Source: Blastomussa wellsi (lineage: Eukaryota > Cnidaria > Anthozoa > Scleractinia > Plerogyridae). Taken from it: DNA of 64,000 nt. The notes under the pieces are model-generated. The model was not told the DNA's origin and made no database searches. It worked only from the letters and a program-made list of their open reading frames with translations. Positions 47,648 through 62,841 of the stretch are shown here, in pieces. Location: assembly GCA_947652115.1 (NCBI GenBank), contig OX393567.1, forward strand, positions 17,357,521 through 17,421,520, written 5' to 3'. The position numbers and the translations under genes were made by a program. Each line of letters starts with the position of its first letter. Position 1 is the first letter of the stretch.

Positions 47648-48811
47648 AAATCACCTACGTGTTTACACAACCCAACAGTTCTTTCAAATGAACCAATTTC
47701 TCTAATAATCTAAGCCCCTGGGGGGGGGAGGATGGTAAATGGAGCTTTTAACAAAACCCCAAAACCAGTCCTTGTGCAAAACTTTTCATGTCAGATTTGC
47801 AATAAAAACGGAGATGCAGATGATCATAGTTTCACGTGCGGATTTCCACTGACACAGAGATAAAAGGCAATTTAGAAATTGCTTATTCTGCTAGCCAAAC
47901 AAACACCGAACATTCAAAGATTTCTCCCCACCACCAAAATATCATAAAGATATAACAACCTACAGCTGCTCTCCATCCTAAATTAGTGAAAATATATGAG
48001 GAGGAAATAGGGAATAACTCATTTTGTGCACAAAATAAAATTTATGAAAACAGCCATATATAGCTAATTTGGGAATCATGTCAAGGGGAGAAAATGTGAA
48101 ATTCATAGGTGTATTGGGGGGGGGCTGCCCCCCGCCCCCCCCCCCCCCTCCCCCAATTCAATTTTGGGCAACTCTGATTTTTTGGACAAATGTTTCATCC
48201 CCCCCTCCTGGCCAAAAAATGTCCGTATGCTTATGGTGAAATTTCTCCAGCAGGAACTCCAATGTTCAGTGTAAAAGAGGTGAATGGAAGCCTGCACGTT
48301 TTCACACCTAATGATCAATCATAAACACAATAACACAAGTTCATTAATTATGTTACCATGTTAATAATATACATGAAAAAATTACACGATTCTGATTGGC
48401 TGAGAGCAGTGTAGTTGGAGTGTAAGACCAGTGCAAAAAGTGTAACACCAGTGCAAATTACACATCGAAATTCTGAATAATGGTTGCAAATGTTTAAATT
48501 AACCGCTTTCAGTTCGTAGCATTATTAGTTGATCTTCATCAGGAAATCTACCAAATAAAATGTCAAATTCGCATCAAATACTCACTTCCTGTCTGCAGCA
48601 CTGTAAGATATTCCAGTACTTCCTCCAGGCAAATTTTTTCATGTTGACATTATTAATAAGTAATCATACGGGTTTTCTCATTCAATTTGGGATTAATTTC
48701 AAAAAGCTGAAATGTTGTTATTTCACACGTGAAATTACAAAAATTAATGCTGAAATTTCTCGCCAAAATTAAGGAGTAAATGTCACCCATGATATTAAGG
48801 TAAGTCTGCAG
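47648..48811. other. Intergenic with G/C homopolymer runs
   Basis: A tract of Gs followed by Cs lies at about 48115-48152. It can pair with itself and is assembly-prone. No gene is supported. Confidence 0.4.
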
Positions 48812-49087
48812 TCGGGCCTAGTGACCCATCAGGCCGGAGCTTATCCCGGTTTCTGTAGCATGAAGCGACAGAGAGTATTTCTACTCCCCCCTGGATGGGA
48901 TGCTAGTCCATCGCAGGGTTACCCCCCAGCAGTAAATTCGCCGGTACCCATTTATACACCTGGGTGAAGAGAGGCACTGTGAGAGTAAAGTGTCTTGCCC
49001 AAGAACACAACGCAGTGGCCCGGCCAGGACTCGAACCCGGACCGTCCGATCCAGAGTCCAGCGCACTAACCATTAGGCCACTGCGCC
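48812..49087 (-). mobile_element. tRNA-Gln-derived SINE, full-looking copy
   Basis: The - strand begins with a tRNA-like head (GTGGCCTAATGGTTAGTGCG, loop CTCTGGA, B box GGGTTCGAGTCC, 49087-49015). The body is shared with 61628-61862 and 27240-27790: CCAGGTGTATAAATGGG, CCTGCGATGGACTAGCATCC, GATAAGCTCCGGCCTGATGG. The repeated body suggests a conserved SINE central domain. Confidence 0.75.
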
Positions 49088-51572
<2,485 letters not shown>

Positions 51573-51639
51573 TTACGTTAAGGTCATGAACGATCAACAT
51601 GAAAATATTGCTCAGGACCTCGATTCAAAGTCCACTTAC

Positions 51640-51699
51640 CGCGTTGTGTTGATTATGGGAAGGAATCGCTGCCTCTTGGAAAAACAAGCTCAAGGCGGT
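51640..51699 (-). CDS. UBALD: UBALD-like gene, exon 2
   Basis: Acceptor tctttctctag, donor GCG|gtaagt, 20 codons: TALSLFFQEAAIPSHNQHNA. This is the TALS.FFQE..IP segment that closes the UBA-like domain in UBALD proteins. Both introns are phase 0. Confidence 0.9.
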
Positions 51700-51811
51700 C
51701 TAGAGAAAGAAAAGAAATGAGCTTCATCTCACGACAGTTAAGTTTCAAGAGCAAATCAGCAAGTACGGTTTGCCAAGCCGCTTCGACATCACATCGAAAT
51801 CAAAACAATCA

Positions 51812-53559
<1,748 letters not shown>

Positions 53560-54905
53560 AATGCACACCGAGCATTACAAAATCCGTAAGTTTGGTGTTA
53601 ATCAGGTCAATATTGAAGGAGATATAGCCATTCAAAAACTTGAAAATTTACTAAGAAATGTATGGACTGCCGGACACTTTGTCCGGACTCCATCAAGAGA
53701 CTAGCCTGCGTGCAGCCGTCTCCTATTTCCTAAGGCGGAAAAGTGACGTCTGCGAAACGGCGTCGCCAATCGTGTTCCAGTATCCTGCTGTTCGAGATTA
53801 AATTTAGCATAAATTAACGCTTTAATTCAAGAATTTCGCTCAATCAAATAGAATCAATCTAGAGAGCTTAAGCAATAGAAATAAAACAGAAAAACAGTAC
53901 TAGCAAAGACAGTGAGTAGCAAAACATATGGCAAATTACAGCTCATGATCTGCCAAGTGTCAAAAAAATTTTTACAGGGTTAAAGAAATGGCGAAGACCT
54001 GTGCCTCAGCTAAATATTTGCTAAATTACTGAGTCGGACGGGAGTGTTTGAGTTGAAGTTCCCCCTAATTACACAGAATATAACAAGCATCCAAAAAACA
54101 CAAAGAGAAATAGCTGGAAAACGAGTTTTGAGACAAATGTCAGGAACCGCAAGAGTTATATACGGCAGCCTGTCAACTCCTTTAGTAACTTTTAGTACAC
54201 GATCACGAAAGCGATTCATTCAAAAGTACTCGCCCTTCGAGGATTTCACACTGTTTATTCCAAGCGTTTGGAACTCCTTATTCACTAGCAGCTCAACCTT
54301 GAAAGATTTATAACCGCTTTCATGTAAGATTTCGTCTTCGATCTTTCATAATAATCCCCGCGGGTCACTTCCGTTGCTTTCCAACGCATCGATTGCTTGA
54401 ACACAGGGATCTTGAGTATACAGCAAACTGTACAGAGCGGACTTTGTCACTTTGAAATTTTCCTCTATCTTGAACCAGACTTCTGTAGTTGTGATTCACA
54501 ACAAGCGAAATAAACTGCACAAAATCACACGTGAGTTACGGTTTATGTTCTCCTCTTGCATGTTAATGAAAACACAACGCATAATTATGTTGAGTATTTT
54601 ACGATGACAGCCAATCAGGGTTGATTCTAACAATGCCTACTGTCAAAGCAACCAATGAGAGAGCGGTCCCCAGATTCTGGAGAAACAGCAGGATACTGGA
54701 ACACGATTAACGACACCGTTTCTCAGACGTCACTTTTCCGCTTTAGGAAATAGGAGACGGCTGCACGCAGGCTATCAAGAGACCTCTTGACTCCATATAT
54801 TTCTTAGTAAATTTTGGAGTTTTTGGTTGGCTGTATCTCGTTCAATATTAGACCAATAAGCAAAAAATTGAGGATCTTGTAAAGCTCGGTGTGCTCCATT
54901 CTCGC
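53560..54905. mobile_element. Older inverted-repeat element split by a later insertion
   Basis: 53560-53685 and 54787-54905 are inverted relatives: GCACACCGAGCATTACAAAATCC pairs loosely with the complement of GATCTTGTAAAGCTCGGTGTGC, and TTACTAAGAAATGTATGG pairs with the complement of CCATATATTTCTTAGTAA. The arms, about 120 bp each, now flank the 1.07-kb element at 53702-54774. Confidence 0.65.
53702..54774. mobile_element. 1.07-kb DNA transposon with 9-bp target duplication
   Basis: Ends are TAGCCTGCGTGCAGCCGTCT and its complement; inverted repeats run ~100 bp inward (GGAAATAGGAGACGG.., CAGGATACTGGAACACGATT). TCAAGAGAC occurs immediately outside both ends (53693-53701 and 54775-54783), a perfect 9-bp target-site duplication. 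Long inverted ends with a 9-bp duplication fit the Mutator-like (MULE) group, though other groups are possible. The interior 89-codon ORF at 54044-54313 is not a recognisable transposase, so the element is non-autonomous. Confidence 0.85.
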
Positions 54906-55220
54906 CCTCACAGCCCCTTTAGTTTCTCTTAGCCGGCAGGGCCTTGGCACGAAAAACGAAGGGCTCTGGGGACATACGATTTTCTAAAAAAATCGAATTT
55001 TTTTTATTGGCTGTTGGCAACAGAGAAATCTTAAACGGAAGCCAAAATGTTCGCCGGCCGCCTTATTACAACACACAGCATGTAGAAACATCAATGCTAT
55101 ATACATGAAGTCTGGAAGTCCTAGAATCTCGGACTGGAAATCGTATGTCTCCAGAGCCCTTTGTTTTTCGTGCCAAGGCCCTGCCGGCTAAGAGAAACGA
55201 AAAGGGCTATGGGGACGAGA
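54900..55220. mobile_element. Foldback MITE (CCGGCAGGGCC family), copy 1
   Basis: CTCTTAGCCGGCAGGGCCTTGGCACGAAAAACGAAGGG near 54926 is mirrored by its complement near 55160-55200, with TACGATTT and AAATCGTA inside. Both ends relate to CTCGTCCCCAGAGCC of copies 2 and 3. Confidence 0.75.
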
Positions 55221-55436
55221 AGGGGTGTGCTCTTTCTGAGTTAGCCTGAAAAGCAGGCGGCCGGTCTTTCGTGATCGCTGTTTTCGAAGCATTCCCCCAC
55301 AAAAACCGCCCGCTTTGCATGCTATTTCTGAGTAGGTGGGTCTTGTTTTGAATAATAATATACAGTCTCGGACCCAGTCCCCCCGTATGAACCGCAGATG
55401 GCCCTGGGGACGAGGTTGGCAATACATTCGCGACCA

Positions 55437-55692
55437 TTCTCGTCCCCAGAGCCGCTTGTCCCTCTTAGCTGGCTGGGCCTGTGCACGAGAAACAAGTGGC
55501 TCTGGGACACACGATTTGATTCGCTGAATTCAAACAAAGGGAGTCCAATCACGTCAGGATTAAAACGGCTGATGTGATTCGATTCCCTTTGTTTGTTTTC
55601 ACCGAATCAAATCGTGTGTCCCCAGAGCCACTTGTTCCTCGTGCACAGGCCCAGCCAGCAAAGAGGGACAAGCGGCTCTGGGGACGAGAATG
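55437..55692. mobile_element. Foldback MITE family, copy 2
   Basis: ATTCTCGTCCCCAGAGCCGC at the left and its complement at the right. GATTTGATTCGCTGAATTCAAAC pairs with the region around TTGATTCGGTGA. It ends about 125 bp upstream of the ATG of the gene at 55816 and so could contribute to its promoter region. Confidence 0.85.
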
Positions 55693-55815
55693 ATTCGCGA
55701 CCGCATCAAGGACTGGTTACCAAGTTCATTTGCATAATGCGACCGTTTTGCGCTCAAGATTTGTTTTCGAATAGGTACTTGCATATATCCTAGAACTGCT
55801 TCAACTAAAGTATAA

Positions 55816-56032
55816 ATGCCTCCTAGAAGACCCAAGCCCAAAATCCCATTTAAGATATTTTCAATCGACAACTATTCGAAGTTCACCACTAGATTTCCAT
55901 TCCTAAAAGAACGTCAGGTCAAGGCGAAACTACTTCAAGCATGGAGAAATAAGTTCAAAACCTCTGAAACATCAAAAGGCAAAGGAGAAATCAAGAGAAC
56001 TAACCATCGGAATGAAACTTGGTTCAATGAAG
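55816..56032 (+). CDS. New 4-exon gene, exon 1 (HMG-box-like N terminus)
   Basis: ATG at 55816, donor GAAG|gtaaga, 72 codons plus one base. MPPRRPKPKIPFKIFSIDNY, then SKFTTRFPFLKERQVKAKLL and QAWRNKFKTS. A basic Pro-rich start, an aromatic helix, a P-x-L-K-E-R helix and a W-x-x-K end recall the first two helices of an HMG box, so DNA binding is plausible but not shown. Together exons 1-4 total 792 nt, exactly 264 codons with every junction in phase, which is strong evidence for the model. The protein is 263 aa, hydrophilic and nuclear-looking. No named family recognised. Confidence 0.78.
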
Positions 56033-57713
56033 GTAAGACTGATTTATTTTCCATTTTGATTATAAACAAACGCGTACTTTCGCCATGCACAACTGCCATG
56101 TAAACGTTTTGGAAAACCATAGGAATTTCGAACAAAGAATTATTTAGAAAATAAATAAGATGTTTTTTGTAGTCAAATGCTTTTATTGAATTCAAAAGCA
56201 TTTACATGCATTAGTAATATACAATAAATACAAGGATTATATAACAGAAAGATGGCATTAGCAGGGAAAAATCTCAAATAATTACGCAAGAGAATAAAAT
56301 ATACCCTTTAAGCTTCGTTTGTTTGTTGCCCCATTTCAGATCACGTGATAATACCCGTGAGACTTATTGCTTTCAAATTCAAATAAATCCACGCTAAAAT
56401 GATTGAATAATTTCCAAATGGACAAATGAGTAATTCTCGGAAGAGCATCACACGATCTGAAATCGACAATTTACATACGTAGCTAAAAAGGTCTATTAAA
56501 AAGTATTAAACAGGATAATGCAAAGAGGAGGAGCTTGTCAGTGACTGTAAAACCAAGTAAAAACTGCTTTATTTTAAAACCTTTTCCAATCGATATTTAA
56601 CTTTATTTTGCTAACAAGTCAATAAAATGTTTAAAACCCCAACGTTTAAAGTGCTACTATGATCAAAGTTTTACACCTTACTTTCTTAAGGGAATCATGC
56701 AGTGCCCCATGCAAGATTTTCAGTTTCAAATATCTTTAAAAATATGCAAATTAGGAGACTGATGACGTCATCTACTCAACCCAATTTTATGTCAAGTAAA
56801 TAAATAGGGATATTTCGGTCAGACATCTACAGAGACAATTGAAACTTGGTACATTAACTTAAATATGATGTACGGTTGTAATTAAATCCTGTTTCCATGA
56901 CAACACACTCTTTTCCACTCCCCTCGAACCTGTTTTCATCCCAAAAAAATTAAAATAGGCCAAAGAGCCTACCTAACACATAAATATGCTCAAAATGGAC
57001 TGCCAAAACGACCAGAATAGTATTGAACATTGGGTTTGGTCTGGGGCCTAGTATGTTGCCGTGGTAACATAATCGTTAATCTCAAATTGCATATAGCTCA
57101 AATAGCTCAGCTAGTAGAATCGTGTTGCAAAGAACCAAGCATGACTGATTCAAACTTGAATATCTCTGTAACGAGAAAAGATATTTTGAAAAAAATAAGC
57201 GGCATTTTTCTTCTCATGCAGACTACTTTTAAATGCTTTAAAATGGCTTACAATTGGAGGCATGCGAATTTCGTCATAGTGTAGCACTTTAATTTCCTTG
57301 TCACTTCATTACCCTGGAAACGTTGGGTTTTAGACATTTTATATTTTTTCTATTTTATTTAAACAAACGTCTTTTATTCCTTATCACGGTACCTGGTTAC
57401 AAGTCCATTTTTAAAAGAATTATTTTCAAGCAATACAATAAATAGTCTGTTCCAGGCTCACGAATATTCGAGAGCGAACGAAGAAGCGGCCCAGCGAGGA
57501 AATACAAGGGCAGCTAAGGATCTCGCCCTAGTCCTCCAACGTTTTCCCCTCGCTCATCCGCTTCACTCGCCGGCCCCGACTATTCAAGGGCCTGCACAGA
57601 CAGGTTGAACAGTGGCTCATATTTACCTTTCTTTTCAGCAAACGCGTTCCCTGCGAGAGAATGGACTAGACTGCTTGATATAATCGTATTAATTACAAAA
57701 TATTTATTTTAAG
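56033..57713 (+). other. Intron 1 of the four-exon gene
   Basis: 1.68 kb with no repeat recognised; bounded by gtaaga and tattttaag. Confidence 0.6.
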
Positions 57714-58114
57714 CGGAGTGTGACACACCTGCGGCAAGCCAAGATGCTTTTGACAACAAATTTGAATGTTCACCACATATTACATACTCTAACAGACGTC
57801 GCAACAATAAACTACGGGATGACTTCGCTAAGGAAAAACGAAACCAGGCGGCAAGTGTTGCAAATTTGTCTTCGCCATGTTTTGGTGGCTCTTTAGATTT
57901 GGATGACAACAAATGTTTAAAGAAGCAAAGAGTCACACTAGAAAGGAAAGAAAACGAACTCATTGATCTGTTTGAGGAGATCAACGCAGAGCAGCTGTTA
58001 ACAGAACCAGAGGAAGTTTCCGTCGTTGACAGCGAGATCATGTCGAGTACTCCGGTCTGTTTTAACCACAAGGAGTGGCTAGAAAAGCTTGCAGAGGGAG
58101 TGGAGGATGAAAAG
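57714..58114 (+). CDS. Four-exon gene, exon 2
   Basis: Acceptor ttattttaag, donor GAAAAG|gtacat, 401 nt. It codes about 133 residues: NRRRNNKLRDDFAKEKRNQA, then ANLSSPCFGGSLDLDD, then an acidic coiled-coil stretch (RKENELIDLFEEINAEQLLT) and CFNHKEWLEKLAEGVEDEK. The Arg-rich start could be a nuclear localisation signal. The in-frame ATG at 57866 is internal. Confidence 0.78.
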
Positions 58115-58515
58115 GTACATGGGATATGGGTGGGGTTAGGGAAAGATGGGATGGAGAGGGAGGGGAAGGGGCTGCGAAAGGAGGAATGGATTTGGTTTCA
58201 CTAGATCGGGTACGGCATTTTTTAACCTTCTAGGCCTGAGGGTGTGGTCCCCCGGTTCACCCTCTAAATGGTTGAATGTAGCATACCTGGCAAAACATGG
58301 ATGTTCACTGAATTCAATGCTCACAAATGAAACAGAAATTAATTTCCGATGCAAAATGCGGTAGGAAAGGAAATGTTCTCAGCTGAGAAGAAACATAAAG
58401 CAACTTCTGGGAAAAAGTAACTCCTATCCAAATGGAGGAATACTTTCCTAACTTTCACCTGGGTGTACAAACTCCTACACTGTTCATAAGCATAATGCTG
58501 ATATTTGTTATCTAG

Positions 58516-58610
58516 AACAGGAACACGGTGTCCGGGATGTTTAAATGGAGAGCAGACAGGAAAAGGAAGCCTTCACCGAAGAACGAAGAGAAGAACAGCA
58601 ACGAGTCAAG
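58516..58610 (+). CDS. Four-exon gene, exon 3
   Basis: Acceptor tgttatctag, donor TCAAG|gtaaaa, 95 nt. It codes NRNTVSGMFKWRADRKRKPS then PKNEEKNSNES, a basic, probably nuclear segment. The other two frames contain stops. Two bases left over join exon 4. Confidence 0.75.
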
Positions 58611-58779
58611 GTAAAAATCTCTTTCCTTTTTGCGATAAATACTCCATATTCCCTCTCGTCAGCTGTTTCAAGCTTTCAGATCGTGTGGAAAATCCTTTGA
58701 AACCCCTTCGTTGTAAAATAGCCCAAGATGCACTTTGAAACTGATTTTAGCCAATCAAATCATGTGTCCACTGAGTTTC

Positions 58780-58830
58780 TTGTTTCTGGCGTAAAGGCCC
58801 CACCGGCTAAGAGAGCTTTGGGGACGAGAA
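58780..58830. repeat. Fragment of the foldback MITE family
   Basis: CACCGGCTAAGAGAGCTTTGGGGACGAGAATG matches the right end of copies 2 and 3. The left half is missing. It lies in intron 3. Confidence 0.6.
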
Positions 58831-59169
58831 TGGGAGAACCGGCCCGAAGGATTGCCCTTGTCGTGCGCTCAGTAGTCAACTTCTCCAGCTGTTACACCGC
58901 ACAGCCACTGCGTCAGGACAAGGTGTCCTTTCATCGACCCATTGTCAGTGAGAGAAATAATTAAAGGAAATGACCAGAGCCAGCACCAAGCTGGTGATTG
59001 ATAAATCAGTCTCAAGCGTCTTGAGACGGTCTTTGCAGTAAGTATATGACAAGCAGTTCTCTCTTCTTTTTGAGACTAATTTTGCGCTCAAAGTCATGAA
59101 AATCGTTGGAGAATTTACTTGGATGCAGTTCCATGTTATGATTTTCCTTTAGCGCTCTTCCTTGCAGTG

Positions 59170-59390
59170 CTAAAGGCGGTCGCAAACGAGGACACATTGT
59201 TGCTCATGACGATTTGATGCGCGCGCAAACGCGGAAACATTTGTTGGGGACACAAAATGTTCCTGAACAAAATCAAACATTTTCTGTGTTTCGGAAAAAC
59301 AAAACTTGTGTCCGCAACAATGTTGCGCACGTGGGCAAACAGGGAAACATTTCTGTCTGCAACAATGTGCCTTCGTTTGCCGTTAGAGAG
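59170..59390. mobile_element. MITE in intron 3
   Basis: TCGCAAACGAGGACACATTGTTG pairs with the complement of CAACAATGTGCCTTCGTTTGCC. The interior has several direct and inverted copies of CAACAATGTT and GGAAACATTTGTT. Confidence 0.7.
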
Positions 59391-59445
59391 GGAATCAAGA
59401 AAATACCGATCTCCGACGATATAATTATAACTTTGTTTGTTTCAG

Positions 59446-59524
59446 GTTTCTAGCGAGTAATGATCATGAAGGCTGCAGTAACTTCTACAGTATGTTTGAT
59501 GTAGAGGAAGACATCTTTCTTTAA
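59446..59524 (+). CDS. Four-exon gene, exon 4 (C terminus)
   Basis: Acceptor gtttgtttcag. After one base completing Arg it codes 25 residues, FLASNDHEGCSNFYSMFDVE then EDIFL and stop. A short acidic, aromatic C-terminal tail of this kind often serves as a binding peptide (inference). AATAAA at 59553-59558 is the likely polyadenylation signal, 30 bp after the stop. Confidence 0.78.
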
Positions 59525-59559
59525 ACAGGAGTAATTCCTTGCTACTATAAGCAATAAAA

Positions 59560-60118
59560 GTTTAAAATGCAGTTAACGCCATTGTGTTGTATTTTACTAT
59601 CAATTCATTTTAATCTCTCTAGAGTTCCTTTTTCAAGAAGTTGATAAACTGAAGTATCCTCAATACAACAACGTACGCCTTGACAGTTTTCATTGTCTTT
59701 AGATTTGTCATACTTGTCAATTGTAACAGAAGCTTATTTCCTAGTATCAGGTTGTTAAACTTCTTACTGTAATAAATCTGACTTTAGGTTAACAGACAAT
59801 ATTGGATTTATTCTAATATGTTATGACAGTGAAAACGAATCTTAATACACCTTAGCTATTAATTCTGACATATTAACTCTGACATATTTTTGTTACTTTT
59901 TTCATCCCTCAACCAATCAACAACCAAGTTTGCACGTGCAGTTGCGGACTTCTGATTGGTTGAGGAGCTGAAGGAAAACCAACAAAAAATGACGCGCGTA
60001 ATGGTGATTCTGAGCCTACTGGCACAACGAGTTGTGATGATTATGATCGTGTTTCACTTTTGATGCGAGCACCATCACTCACTACAGCGTGGGATTTCAC
60101 TACAATCCTATGCAGACG
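59560..60118. other. Intergenic, nothing recognised
   Basis: 3' flank of the four-exon gene, no further ORF or repeat supported. Confidence 0.4.
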
Positions 60119-60401
60119 CATTCTCGTCCCCAGAGCCGCTTGTCTCTCTTAGCCGGCTGGGCCTGTACACGAGGAACAAGTGGCTCTGGGGACACACGAT
60201 TTGATTCGCTGAAATCAAACAAAGGAAGTCCAATCACATCAGTCGTTTTAAACGGGCTAACGATAGAGGATTTTAAAACGGCTGATGTGATTGGACTCCC
60301 TTTGATTGATTTCAGCGAATCAAATCGTGTGTCCCCAGAGCCACTTGTTGCTCGTGCACAGGTCCAGCTAAGAGGGACAAGCGGCTTTGGGACGAGAATG
60401 A
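60119..60401. mobile_element. Foldback MITE family, copy 3
   Basis: TTCTCGTCCCCAGAGCCGCT at the left, and its complement with a few gaps at the right. The inner arms GATTTGATTCGCTGAAATC and GATTTCAGCGAATCAAATC are complementary, as are the CCAATCACATCAGTCGTTTT parts near the centre. Confidence 0.85.
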
Positions 60402-61204
60402 TGCAGACGTTCTTTTTGGCTCGTCACGTTGGCTAGGAAGACATGCGTGACGAGCCAAAAGAACGTTAGGAGGCCAGGTTTTCACTTGCGTCGGAAATAA
60501 TATGAATTGGCTTTCTCAACCAATAGGCGTTCCGAAATTGCGCACGGAACTGGGGCGAGATTCATAATTTTGAGACTGCGTCCCCGAAAACTATACAAAC
60601 CCTTAAATTTTTTATCAGATTTGTGACAACTGTAAAATGCCCTCATTGACTTGCTATTTGAAAGAAGCTGAGAAGAAAACCACTATGACTGCCCATGTTT
60701 AAGAGTATCGCGGAAATCATAAAAAATATTAAGAGTTTATATTGTTTTGGAGGACGCTGTGTCAAAATTCTAGACGTTTGTGTGGATTTTGACCCATGTT
60801 TCACAGTCCATAACTTGGTCCCTTTTCAACCTAAAAACTTCAAACTTGGTCAGATGACCAAGTCCAAAGTGATTGGTTAAAAGTGGAAATTCGTCCCAGT
60901 TCCTTGCGCCGTTTCGGAACGGCCTACCAGAGAACTAAAACAAAACTAATCGCGAGTCACTCGCATACTGAAGTATTTTTGGCCACACTTTTGCCTGGAG
61001 TTTACACTGGTGTCCTGGTTTCCGGTGTCTTTTGTGGTTGGTCAGATTTCGTTTACGACCCTCAATTAAGCTGCCGCTTTTTAGCAGCAATAATATTTAA
61101 TTATAGCTTGAAAGATTATCGTTGACAAAATAGAGCAATGTTTGTTCTTGGTATATAGTATTCAAAATAAGGAAATACACAAAACTAAACAAAAATTATA
61201 ATCT
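60402..61204. other. Intergenic between convergent genes
   Basis: No coding region is supported. TTCTTTTTGGCTCGTCACG (about 60411) and CGTGACGAGCCAAAAGAA (about 60446) form a perfect short hairpin. Confidence 0.5.
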
Positions 61205-61307
61205 TTACGCCGAGACATCAAAGAAAGATTTTAACTTGACTTCCACGTCCTCCACCGTGTATTTGATATATTTTTCTGGATTTTTTGTAAACGATAAACT
61301 TGCATAT
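61205..61307 (-). CDS. EXOC7: EXOC7 (Exo70), last exon
   Basis: Acceptor gtttcctttctag, stop at 61205-61207. It codes YASLSFTKNPEKYIKYTVED then VEVKLKSFFDVSA. FTKNPEKYIKY and the LFD.SA-type end are the hallmark C terminus of Exo70, the exocyst subunit whose basic C-terminal domain binds PI(4,5)P2 at the plasma membrane. One base completes a Lys started in the previous exon (AA|A). No frame break. Convergent with the four-exon gene to its left. Confidence 0.95.
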
Positions 61308-61627
61308 CTAGAAAGGAAACAAACAAATAAAAACATAAGACGATAGAAGGGATGATTCACTCTTAGTAGGCACTAATCGGCTTTTGTTGCAACCAACTCT
61401 TCACTGATAGACAAAGCGCTATTCATGAAAGGGTAAATCATTTTTGCCCTTACATTGTGAGGATTTGACTATGCTATCATTTACACTGTCTACGCAAACA
61501 GTTAGACAACGATAATCAATGAGTCATTCCTTTATAAAACAATCACAAAGAGAAGTATTAATTGTTCAATAAACCATAGACGTAACAACAACAACAACAG
61601 CAACAACAACCACCACAATGGTAAAAA

Positions 61628-61862
61628 GTCTACGTCGAGCCTAGTGGCCCATCAGGCCGGAGCTTATCCCGGTTTCCTTAGCATGAAGCCACTGAGAGTA
61701 TTTCTACTCCCCCCTGGATGGGATGCTAGTTCATCGCAGGGTTACCACCAGCAGTAAATTCGCCGGTACCCATTTATACACCTGGGTGAAGAGAGGCACT
61801 GTGAGAGTAAAGTGTCTTGCCTAAGAACACAATGCAGTGCCCCGGCCGAGGCCGAGGCCTAG
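61628..61862 (-). mobile_element. SINE copy, tRNA head lost
   Basis: Nearly the same body as 48812-49087, ending at CGGCCGAGGCCGAGGCC where the tRNA part should begin. A (CAA)n tract flanks it on the left (about 61588-61610). It lies in an EXOC7 intron. Confidence 0.75.
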
Positions 61863-62002
61863 ACCTTGAACAACAGACTTCACACAATAGAACGACACAA
61901 TAATGCATATATTGACTTGGTATGTGGGGCTTCTCAACCATTAATCCATCACGTTAAAACAAAGGAAATCAGGACCGTAACCGAGGTTTGGAAATGTCAT
62001 CT

Positions 62003-62165
62003 TAATAGACCAATTTCGATATTTTAAAATTCAGCCTAAATCAATAGACCTCAGCACGAGGCTCCGGGGTATAACTTATAGAGTTTGTGGGTTTTATTCC
62101 CCGGAGCCTCGCAGTGATGTCTATTGTTTTAGGCTGAATATTAAAATATAGAAATTGGTCTATTA
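62003..62165. mobile_element. Palindromic MITE (TAATAGACCAATTTC ends)
   Basis: TAATAGACCAATTTCGATAT pairs with ATATAGAAATTGGTCTATTA, and ATTCAGCCTAAA..AATAGAC and GGCTCCGGGG have complements inside. Intronic in EXOC7. Confidence 0.85.
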
Positions 62166-62227
62166 GCATGGATTTTTACGATTTTTTTTCTTCGTTTTCT
62201 CCGTAGTTTTAGTTTCGATTGAGAAGA

Positions 62228-62370
62228 TATATCAAACACGAGAGACAGTGTTTCATCACATTTCCAAACACCTCGACGTTTGTCAAAAATACTCTGCTGC
62301 GCGTCGTATTTTCATCTCTCTTCTCGGTGTTTGGATATCCCGATCAAACAGTGTCTCGCGTATTTGATAT
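62228..62370. mobile_element. Palindromic MITE (ATATATCAAA ends)
   Basis: ATATATCAAACACGAGAGACAGTGTTT pairs with the complement of AAACAGTGTCTCGCGTATTTGATATAT. CCAAACACCTCGACG and TCGGTGTTTGG pair inside. Intronic in EXOC7. Confidence 0.75.
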
Positions 62371-62707
62371 ATTACATCACCCACCCGGACCGCCCCATCC
62401 GAAGTTCAGGCCACTGCGCCTCCCACACAACCATAACGGCATGGCGTAACTAGGCGCCCAAAACGCGAGTGTAACCACGAGACAGCAAGTGTTTCACTGC
62501 AAAGTTTTTGCATGTTTCATCACCTTCGTCTTCCACAAGCGACATCACCGCTACCGAGAGCTGACGAAGACAAAGTCTCTATGTGAAGTCTAGTTTTTGA
62601 AACTGCCTTTGGTTCATTGATTCATCGCTAGCGCACAGAAACTACAAGTAAACAACTAATTGTTAACACAGCAAATGTTGCCATTGCATCTTCTTGCTAG
62701 GACTTAC

Positions 62708-62841
62708 TTCTCTCTAAAGGTGGTGTAGAGTGGTAGAATAAGATCCATATTTTCATTTCTTAGTTGATCTCTCAGCTGTGTATCAGGAACTGCGTATGTT
62801 TTCTGTATCTCGTACAGCTCTTCCAATTCTGTGTTAAAACC
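62708..62841 (-). CDS. EXOC7: EXOC7 (Exo70), penultimate exon
   Basis: Acceptor ttccttgaag, donor GAGAA|gtaagt, 44 codons plus two bases. It codes GFNTELEELYEIQKTYAVPD, TQLRDQLRNENMDLILPLYT and TFRE. The GFN..LEEL..IQK.[WY]A[IV]PD series is diagnostic of the Exo70 C-terminal helical rods. Phases agree with both neighbours. Confidence 0.95.
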
